The notes under the pieces were generated by a model, which made no database searches, was not told where the DNA came from, and was given only the letters and a program-made list of their open reading frames with translations. Shown piece after piece: positions 1 through 5,280 of a stretch of 6,747 bases of DNA; position 1 is the first letter of the stretch, and every line of letters begins with the position of its first letter. The DNA is from Tannerella sp. (lineage in GTDB: Bacteria; Bacteroidota; Bacteroidia; Bacteroidales; Tannerellaceae): assembly GCA_031272655.1 (NCBI GenBank), contig JAISTJ010000194.1, positions 1-6,747 on the forward strand, written 5' to 3'. The position numbers and the translations under genes are program-made.

Positions 1-890
1 GGAATACCGTCAATCACAACCAACGGCTCTGCGCCGTTTATCGTTCCTGTACCGCGAATACGGATGTTAGGCTGCTCGCCGGGGCGTCCGTCGGAAGTAA
101 CAAAATCAACGCCCGTTACGCGACCTTGCAGCGCGTTAGCTGCCGACACAACGGGGATGTTCTTGATTTTTTCGCCCTTAACATTGACGATACTTCCCGT
201 GAGGTCTCTTTTCTGTTGAACGCCATAACCGACGACTACAACCTCTTCAAGCGCCTGCGTGTCTTCAAACAGTTTTATTTCAAAGGTTTGTCCGCTAATC
301 GCTGCTAATACGCTGACCTCTACGGCTTTATAGCCGAGATAGGATACTTGCAGGGTGGCGTTTTCGCGGACGGTGATGTAGAAGCCGCCTTCGGAGTCGG
401 AGCTTGTGCCGTTTGTAGTGCCTTTCTCCACAACGTTGGCGCCGATAATAGGCTCGCCGGTTACGCCGTCAATGACTTTGCCGGTGATGCGTTTGCCTTG
501 TTGCTGTTGCTGTTGGGAAACCAAAGCCGTAGCAAGGAACTCCTTCTTAGTCAGTATGATACAACGGTTATTGAAGCCGTATGCAAGGTCGGTGCCTTTG
601 ATAGTCCGGTCAAGGACTTCAGGCACGGTCTTGTTGCGCACTTTTACCGTTACTGCATGCTGAGGACTTATGTCGCTGTCTTTGTAGAAAAACGTCATTC
701 CTGTCTGCTTTTCTATCTCGGTTACGACATCGTAAATCGTTCCATTAGTGATGTCTATGGAAACTTTTAAATTCTGTGCATATCCTGTCGCTGATACTTG
801 CAATATGCCCACAACAATAAGGATAATAGAATATTTCATAACTGATATGAACTTTTTATTGTGAATTTTCTTAATTTGTAAATTTTTCAT
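1..890 (-). CDS. SusC/RagA-type TonB-dependent outer-membrane receptor with STN domain, N-terminal part (partial)
   Basis: The gene runs leftward off the window, leaving 296 codons if the ATG at 890 is used. That start is preferred because it has A-rich DNA before it and gives a basic n-region (MKNLQIKKIHNKK). An in-frame ATG at 839 is the alternative. A signal peptide ends near residues 37-38 (GYA, then Q). Residues 41-114 match an STN domain, the periplasmic module that signals to FecR-type anti-sigma factors. A five-glutamine linker (126-130) leads into a carboxypeptidase-like regulatory domain (about 132-206, with ITGKVIDGVTGEPIIGANV). A TonB-box-like LEEVVVVGYG (213-222) and the start of the plug follow, with the typical NALQGRVTGV, RIRGTGTING and PLVVIDGIP. 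Such proteins form the outer-membrane channel that imports oligosaccharides with a SusD partner, which would lie outside the window. The family is clear; the glycan cannot be read from this part. Confidence 0.95.
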   Translation of the reverse strand, partial: MKNLQIKKIHNKKFISVMKYSIILIVVGILQVSATGYAQNLKVSIDITNGTIYDVVTEIEKQTGMTFFYKDSDISPQHAVTVKVRNKTVPEVLDRTIKGTDLAYGFNNRCIILTKKEFLATALVSQQQQQQGKRITGKVIDGVTGEPIIGANVVEKGTTNGTSSDSEGGFYITVRENATLQVSYLGYKAVEVSVLAAISGQTFEIKLFEDTQALEEVVVVGYGVQQKRDLTGSIVNVKGEKIKNIPVVSAANALQGRVTGVDFVTSDGRPGEQPNIRIRGTGTINGAEPLVVIDGI

Positions 891-892
891 TT

Positions 893-900
893 TATCTTTG
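893..900 (+). promoter_or_regulatory. Bacteroidota -7 box (TATCTTTG) for the candidate antisense RNA
   Basis: TATCTTTG fits the TANNTTTG consensus exactly and points right, away from susC and toward the hairpin at 974-1010. No protein gene lies in that direction before the opposing anti-sigma gene, so if it is active it would drive a noncoding transcript. The -33 element is poor. The box lies just before the proposed susC start codon on the other strand, so part of the match may come from the A-rich start region of susC. Confidence 0.4.
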
Positions 901-904
901 TACG

Positions 905-1010
905 TTTTTAGTGAAACAATAATGCAGAATGTTTTTGTCTTAAAGTCTGCATGGGTAAATTAAAAACTCAATGAAATCGGGAAGCGCCGGAATCGCTTTC
1001 CGATTTTTTT
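905..1010 (+). ncRNA. Candidate antisense small RNA facing the susC leader
   Basis: A perfect TANNTTTG-type -7 box on the plus strand (TATCTTTG, 893-900) is followed by about 75 bp without a gene, then a strong hairpin with a T7 run (974-1010). That would give a transcript of roughly 105 nt, starting near 905 and opposite the 5' leader of susC. Small antisense RNAs at this position, between anti-sigma gene and susC, are known from ECF-controlled polysaccharide loci in Bacteroides, where they repress susC. The weak point is the -33 region: no TTTG lies at the right distance (a TTTG at 875-878 is only 14 bp from the -7 box). The ends are inferred. Confidence 0.4.
974..1010 (+). terminator. Strong intrinsic terminator, rightward orientation
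   Basis: The core arms are ATCGGGAAGCG (976-986) and CGCTTTCCGAT (994-1004). They pair over 11 bp with one G-T wobble around the loop CCGGAAT, and AA at 974-975 can extend the stem into the T-run. The run of seven T at 1004-1010 follows directly on the plus strand. On the minus strand the hairpin is followed only by a broken T stretch, so it would end rightward transcripts best. It may also slow leftward transcription coming from the anti-sigma gene. Confidence 0.65.
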
Positions 1011-1087
1011 CTCTTATCGAGAAGCGGGGGGGGTGATTTTCAGACTTGTTTCATAGGCGATGGGGTTTAAATTGTTAATAATCAGAA

Positions 1088-2179
1088 TTATTTGCGTTTT
1101 CTTGGACTCAAAGTGATGCTGTCGCCGTTCATTTTATAGGAGAAATGCTTGCCTGAGTTCATGATGTCAAGCACCTGACCGATAGTCATGGTAAGGCGGA
1201 AAGTGCCCGTAAAAGGCTCGTTTTGAAGTTTTTCGTCGGTAATTGTGAAATTGACGTGGTATAGTTTTTCCAACCGTTTGACAATGCGTTGCAACGGCTC
1301 GCCGTGAAAATGGTACGTTTTGTTGAGCCACATGCGGTCCATCTCCGGCTTTATGTTCGACACCGTCAGGCGCGCAGTGGCCTTGTCGAGATAGACCTGC
1401 TGGTTAGGCTTCAGGGTTTCTTCTTTTGCCGCCTGACCGTCAATGTCCGAAGATAGCACTTTCACTCTACCGCTGTAGAGCGTCGTAATAGCATAATCAT
1501 CAGTGGAATAGTCCATTACGTTGAATTTTGTTCCTAATACGTTTATTGTCTGCTGGTTAGCATGGATAATAAACGGTTTTTTTTCGTCCCTGACGATGTC
1601 AAAATAGCCTTCGCCGTCAATATATACTTCCCTCACTTTGGACGAAAAACGGTCTGGGAAGCGGAACGTGGTAGATGAATTGAGCAACACCGTACTGCCG
1701 TCGGGAAGCGTTATACGGTCGAGGCTTGAGTTCGGCGAGACTTCTATAGTATTGAAAACCGGATCCGGCTCTTTGTTGAAAAAAAGATACTGGGCGGCAA
1801 CGGCCATAACAGCGAACGTTAAGCCCACAGCGGCATATCTCAATGTTGATGTTACGATGCGGCGGAGCTTGCCTTGAGGTTTGGCGTTCTGCGGCGTCGA
1901 AAGGGATTCGTTGAGTGAAAACTTTCCTTGCTTGGCAAGAAGCCGTTGCCAGCAGCTTTCGACTTCTTCTTCCGACGGATAAAGCCCTCCTTTCGGACGC
2001 AAATCATAGAGTTGTTTGATTTTCACAAACATATCCCTGTTTGCAGCCGTTTCGCGTATCCATCCGAGCAACATAACAAGCTCATCTTCAGAACAATCGC
2101 CCTGAAGATAGCGTACGATAATGCTTTCCATCAGCTCGGTACGCTCCGCCTGCTCAATATTTTTCTCGCTTTCGCCCAT
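1088..2179 (-). CDS. FecR-family anti-sigma factor (inner-membrane sigma regulator)
   Basis: The chosen ATG at 2179 gives 363 residues. A longer reading from a TTG at 2206 adds nine residues and is less likely. Residues 1-110 form a cytoplasmic part with a helical sigma-binding region (MESIIVRYLQGDCSEDELV and on). One membrane helix lies at about 115-134 (YAAVGLTFAVMAVAAQ). The periplasmic FecR domain follows at about 143-245, with ITLPDGSTVLLNSST, YIDGEGYFDI and INVLGTKFNV. The C-terminal STN-like domain (DUF4974 type, 289-357) has FHGEPLQRIVKRLEKLYHVNF. The protein is expected to hold the neighbouring ECF sigma factor and to sense the STN domain of the SusC-type receptor encoded downstream. 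It lies between its sigma gene and its receptor gene, the standard order for Bacteroidota polysaccharide loci. Length and domain order are normal and nothing is broken. Confidence 0.95.
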   Translation of the reverse strand: MGESEKNIEQAERTELMESIIVRYLQGDCSEDELVMLLGWIRETAANRDMFVKIKQLYDLRPKGGLYPSEEEVESCWQRLLAKQGKFSLNESLSTPQNAKPQGKLRRIVTSTLRYAAVGLTFAVMAVAAQYLFFNKEPDPVFNTIEVSPNSSLDRITLPDGSTVLLNSSTTFRFPDRFSSKVREVYIDGEGYFDIVRDEKKPFIIHANQQTINVLGTKFNVMDYSTDDYAITTLYSGRVKVLSSDIDGQAAKEETLKPNQQVYLDKATARLTVSNIKPEMDRMWLNKTYHFHGEPLQRIVKRLEKLYHVNFTITDEKLQNEPFTGTFRLTMTIGQVLDIMNSGKHFSYKMNGDSITLSPRKRK

Positions 2180-2203
2180 AACATAATATATACAACCATC
2201 CCT

Positions 2204-2212
2204 CAAAAAATA
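2204..2212 (-). promoter_or_regulatory. Imperfect -7-like box before the anti-sigma gene
   Basis: Read leftward, TATTTTTTG is one base longer than the TANNTTTG consensus and lies about 25 bp before the anti-sigma ATG at 2179. It sits after the hairpin at 2226-2257, so it could supply expression independent of the sigma gene. No clear -33 element was found. This is weak and listed mainly because a terminator-like element separates the two genes. Confidence 0.2.
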
Positions 2213-2225
2213 CTTACTCCGTTTG

Positions 2226-2257
2226 AAAAAAAATTACAGGGACTTCATGCTGTCCCT
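2226..2257 (-). terminator. Terminator or attenuator between sigma and anti-sigma genes
   Basis: On the minus strand AGGGAC (2257-2252) pairs with GTCCCT (2243-2238) around an 8-nt loop. After GTAA comes a run of eight T (2233-2226). It begins 25 bp after the sigma stop codon and points the same way as the operon. The stem is short (6 bp plus possible wobbles) and the T-run starts four bases after it, so partial termination is more likely than a complete stop. That would set the sigma to anti-sigma ratio. Confidence 0.5.
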
Positions 2258-2281
2258 ACTTGAAATTTTAGCGCGTACATC

Positions 2282-2815
2282 CTACTGTTGTTTATAGAAT
2301 GCACGGAGACGCTTCATCCCTTTGTAGAGATGCGACTCGACTGTCTTTTTCGAGAGGTTGAGCATTGCGGCTATCTCTGTGCTTTTCTTGTTTTCAAGAT
2401 ACGACAGCTTGACAACTTCCCTGCTTTTTTCAGGCAGACTTTCGATCGCTGCATACAACTCCTCCATGCGCTCACGGTTGATCCATTGCTCTTCTGGCTG
2501 TTCGTCGGAAAGCAATTCTTCCATCTTTAATTCATTGATTAACATTGTGGTATGCTCCTGCACAACCGACTGATGCTTCAACGCATTAAGGCAGGAGTTA
2601 TGGACGGCGCTCATCAGATATTTTTCAATTTTTGCCTCATCGGGTTCAAATTCTACTTTTTTGGTCAGGATATTGAGAAAAACATCCTGCACCATATCTT
2701 CCGCAGTTTGAAAATCTACAAATTTCCGAGCATAAAACAACATGGAAGGAGCGTACTTGAGAAACATACTCTCCATGTTATCAACGGTTTGCCTAAAATT
2801 TGCACTCATTTTCAT
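2282..2815 (-). CDS. ECF (sigma-70 family, extracytoplasmic function) RNA polymerase sigma factor
   Basis: Starting at the ATG at 2815 gives 177 residues (MKMSANFRQT...), a normal ECF length. The ATG at 2809 is equally possible. A longer frame back to 2869 would begin upstream of the transcript start predicted from the promoter at 2840-2870, so it is rejected. Sigma region 2 covers about residues 16-82, with FLKYAPSMLFYARKFV, TAEDMVQDVFLNIL and YLMSAVHNSCLNALKH. Region 4 covers about 115-172, with ESLPEKSREVVKLSYLENK and the helix-turn-helix STEIAAMLNLSKKTVESHL that reads the -35 element. It is followed by its anti-sigma factor and a SusC-type receptor, so its main target is most likely the susC transcript once the receptor senses its ligand. 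Whether it also drives the divergent hydrolase genes is not visible: no shared promoter motif was found. Confidence 0.95.
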   Translation of the reverse strand: MKMSANFRQTVDNMESMFLKYAPSMLFYARKFVDFQTAEDMVQDVFLNILTKKVEFEPDEAKIEKYLMSAVHNSCLNALKHQSVVQEHTTMLINELKMEELLSDEQPEEQWINRERMEELYAAIESLPEKSREVVKLSYLENKKSTEIAAMLNLSKKTVESHLYKGMKRLRAFYKQQ

Positions 2816-2839
2816 AGCATTTTTTAAAAAATTGTTCTG

Positions 2840-2870
2840 CAAAAATAGGTAAAAATCACGAATGCGCAAA
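2840..2870 (-). promoter_or_regulatory. Primary-sigma promoter of the ECF sigma gene (TTTG-N19-TATTTTTG)
   Basis: Read leftward, TTTG (2870-2867), a 19-bp spacer and TATTTTTG (2847-2840) match both elements of the Bacteroidota housekeeping promoter with good spacing. Transcription would begin near 2833, leaving a leader of about 20 nt before the ATG at 2815. This fits constitutive low-level production of a sigma factor kept inactive by its anti-sigma partner. Confidence 0.7.
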
Positions 2871-2908
2871 AAATAATAAAAATTATCGCTTTTAAATCAA
2901 AAAAATGT

Positions 2909-2916
2909 TATCTTTG
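2909..2916 (+). promoter_or_regulatory. -7 box (TATCTTTG) of the divergent hydrolase/UroD-like operon
   Basis: TATCTTTG is an exact TANNTTTG match, 26 bp before the ATG at 2943, so a transcript starting near 2922 would have a leader of about 20 nt. At the expected -33 distance (about 2885-2889) there is no TTTG, so the promoter may be weak or need an activator. The last G is also the first base of a GTG that could be mistaken for the start codon. Confidence 0.6.
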
Positions 2917-2942
2917 TGGCGAAAAAAACAAGCAATAAAACA

Positions 2943-4013
2943 ATGAAAAAGACATTATTAGCGTTGGCTATTGCGTTTTCGGCATTTTCGGCGTATGCAA
3001 CGGCGCAGGAATCAACCGAGCCGATAGACGCTGCGACGCTTCAAAAGTGGAGCGCGCCGTACAGGGGATGGAAATATCATCCCGATCCGGTTATTCCGGC
3101 GGATTACAAGATTCCCGGATTGGAAAGCTTTCATAATTACGACGTTCCGTGCGTCTATCAGTTGCCCGGCGAGCCTGACGTATGGTATATGTCATTCATC
3201 GGTTATGACGGTGGCTATAACTCGTTTGTAGTTGAGTCTAACGATCTGGAACACTGGACTAAACCGCGTCTCGCGATGGGTTTCGGCAAGGAAGGCGAGT
3301 TTGATCATGGCGGATGTGTCATAGGCGCTTATCTCTATGAAAATTACGACATTAAAGCGCCGCGCATCCTGAAAAAGAAAGATGGCAAATACTGGACGCT
3401 CTACGGCTGTTATCCCAAGCAGGGCGGCTACGAGCTGCGACCCGGCTATGAAGGGGTGGCTGTGAGCGACGACGGCTTGACATGGACGCGCGTCGGCAAT
3501 GACCCGATTCTGTCAATATATCAAAGCGACGCCAAGGATTGGGAAAAAAGCTGCATCTATCAGCCATGGCTCGTGGAGCATCAGGGGACGTATTACAACT
3601 TCTACAATGCGGCAGAAGGCGGTCGCGAGAGGCTCGGGGTAGCTTTCTCGAACGACTTGACGCATTGGGTCAGGTATCCGTTCAATCCGGTGATTGAAAA
3701 CCGCAAGGACTGGTATGACGCCGATTTCTCGTCCGACGGCAAAGTGTTCCGCGATGGCGACCACTGGACGATGTTTTACTTTGGCGTCGGCAAAGGTGGG
3801 GCGCATATCATGGCGGCATTTTCGCGCGACCTTGTTCACTGGACGCCCGATCCCGAGCCGTTATACATAGCAGGCGGAAATCCTTCGGGCTTAGACAAAC
3901 AGTATGCTCACAAGATTTCCCTCGTATATAACCCTAAAAACGACACTTTTTACATGTTTTACTGCGCCTGCGGAAACAAAGGCAGAACTATAGGATTGAT
4001 TACCAGCAAATAA
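2943..4013 (+). CDS. Secreted five-bladed beta-propeller glycoside-hydrolase-like protein (GH43/GH32/GH130-type fold)
   Basis: The start is the ATG at 2943. An in-frame GTG at 2916 is part of the promoter -7 box and would add nine charged residues before the signal peptide. The protein has 356 residues. Residues 1-21 form a Sec signal peptide (MKKTLLALAIAFSAFSAYAT, then AQ) without a lipobox cysteine, so a soluble periplasmic or exported enzyme is likely. Propeller blades are marked by a repeated motif: SNDLEHW (99-105), SDDGLTW (175-181), SNDLTHW (236-242) and SRDLVHW (294-300). Acidic residues at blade starts (D67 in FHNYDVP, D121 in FDHGG, E201, D259/D261) are candidates for catalysis, but I cannot assign them. 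The exact family, and so the substrate, is not recognised. A sugar target is inferred from the fold and the SusC/sigma neighbours. It is followed after 7 bp by the UroD-like gene. Confidence 0.8.
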   Translation: MKKTLLALAIAFSAFSAYATAQESTEPIDAATLQKWSAPYRGWKYHPDPVIPADYKIPGLESFHNYDVPCVYQLPGEPDVWYMSFIGYDGGYNSFVVESNDLEHWTKPRLAMGFGKEGEFDHGGCVIGAYLYENYDIKAPRILKKKDGKYWTLYGCYPKQGGYELRPGYEGVAVSDDGLTWTRVGNDPILSIYQSDAKDWEKSCIYQPWLVEHQGTYYNFYNAAEGGRERLGVAFSNDLTHWVRYPFNPVIENRKDWYDADFSSDGKVFRDGDHWTMFYFGVGKGGAHIMAAFSRDLVHWTPDPEPLYIAGGNPSGLDKQYAHKISLVYNPKNDTFYMFYCACGNKGRTIGLITSK

Positions 4014-4020
4014 ATTTATT

Positions 4021-5280
4021 ATGAACTCAAGAGAAAGAATTAAAGAAGCGTTGAATCACAGGACGCCGGATAAGCTGCCGATAGATTTTGGCTCTACATC
4101 GGTTACAGGTATCCATTGCAAGATGGTTGAAGCTTTGCGCGAGCATTACGGACTTGAAAAACGTCCGGTGCGCGTTATTGAGCCGTTTCAGATGCTTGGC
4201 GAGATAGACGCTGAGCTTCAGGAAGTTATGTGTGTGGACTGCGTGCCGGTTTTCGGAAGTCGCAATATGTTCGGCATTGACGAGACCCATCTGCACGAGC
4301 AGGTTACGCCGTGGGGTCAGAAAGTGCTGATTGCCGCCGATATAGACCTCACTACCGATGCTAACGGGGAGGTGTTGCTTTATCCCGCCGGCGACCGCTC
4401 GTATCCGCCAAGCGCCAAAATGCCCCAGAAAGCTTTTTTCATTGACGCCATTGAGCGCCAGACGGCTGTTGACGACAGCACGCTCGACCCTGCCGATAAT
4501 CTGGAGGAATATGGAGCAATCACGGAAGAAGACCTTCAATTTTTCATTTCGGAGGTCAATAAAGCCTCCGTTACCGGTAAAGCCGTCATCGCAAGTTTCG
4601 GGGGCGCTGCCCTCGGCGACATCGCGTACATTCCGGGTATCAGTCTGCGTAACCCGAAAGGCATCCGCCGCATCGCCGAATGGTACATGTCCACCGTTAT
4701 CCGTCAGGATTACGTTTATGAAGTGTTTGAAAAACAGACAGATATAGCTATCGCTAATTACTCGCGTCTGTGGGATGCTGTTGGCGACAAGGTAGATGTG
4801 ATTTTCACCTGTGGGACGGATTTCGGCACACAGGAATCGCAGTTCTGCCCGCCGGAAACGTTCCGTGACTTGTGGCTGCCTCATTATAAGAGACTTAATG
4901 ACTGGGTTCATCAGCATACAACATGGAAAGTGTTCAAACACTCGTGCGGTTCTATGAAACCGCTGCTGCCATGCCTTATTGAAGCGGGTTTCGATATCTT
5001 TAATCCCGTTCAGATTAATGCCGCCGACATGGATTCGCAGTCGTTGAAAGAGGCTTTCGGCGACAAACTGACGTTTTGGGGCGGAGGCGTTGATACTCAG
5101 CGTATTCTGCCACATGCGACGCCTGAAGAAGTGCGGACGCATGTACTCAAACAGTGTGAAACGTTTGGCGCCGGCGGCGGATTTGTTTTCAATTCGGTAC
5201 ACAACATTCAGGCAAACGTACCTGTAGCCAACGTTGTGGCTATGGTTGATACCTTGCGGGAGATTCGCGGTTTGAAGTAA
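4021..5280 (+). CDS. UroD/MtaA-family protein (uroporphyrinogen-decarboxylase-like, probable methyltransferase type)
   Basis: This is a 419-residue cytoplasmic protein with no signal peptide. The start MNSRERIKEALNHRTPDKLP is typical of the UroD-like superfamily. The haem-pathway signature near the N-terminus (WxMRQAGR) is absent, so it is not HemE. Residues 306-310 (KHSCG) carry the His-x-Cys pair that binds zinc in corrinoid-dependent methyltransferases such as MtaA and MtbA. A third ligand could be C379 or H394, but the usual GC at the final position reads SVH here. The C-terminal barrel part has FWGGGVDTQRILPHATPEEV and GAGGGFVFNSVHNIQ. In its family such proteins move methyl groups between a corrinoid protein and a thiol or folate. 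No corrinoid protein or reactivator is encoded here. It is probably co-transcribed with the hydrolase. Its 3' end overlaps the opposing ketosynthase gene by 41 bp. Confidence 0.85.
   Translation: MNSRERIKEALNHRTPDKLPIDFGSTSVTGIHCKMVEALREHYGLEKRPVRVIEPFQMLGEIDAELQEVMCVDCVPVFGSRNMFGIDETHLHEQVTPWGQKVLIAADIDLTTDANGEVLLYPAGDRSYPPSAKMPQKAFFIDAIERQTAVDDSTLDPADNLEEYGAITEEDLQFFISEVNKASVTGKAVIASFGGAALGDIAYIPGISLRNPKGIRRIAEWYMSTVIRQDYVYEVFEKQTDIAIANYSRLWDAVGDKVDVIFTCGTDFGTQESQFCPPETFRDLWLPHYKRLNDWVHQHTTWKVFKHSCGSMKPLLPCLIEAGFDIFNPVQINAADMDSQSLKEAFGDKLTFWGGGVDTQRILPHATPEEVRTHVLKQCETFGAGGGFVFNSVHNIQANVPVANVVAMVDTLREIRGLK

Noticed and set aside
2816..2869. Extended N-terminus of the sigma factor from 2869
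   Set aside because: The first codons would lie in and upstream of the TTTG-N19-TATTTTTG promoter, and the added residues do not resemble sigma region 2.
2916..2942. GTG start for the hydrolase at 2916
   Set aside because: The G is the last base of a TATCTTTG -7 box, so the codon would lie before the transcript start, and the ATG at 2943 opens a normal signal peptide.
4021..5280. Haem-pathway uroporphyrinogen decarboxylase (HemE)
   Set aside because: The N-terminal WxMRQAGR substrate-binding motif is missing, the protein is longer than HemE, and it has the His-x-Cys pair of methyltransferase relatives.
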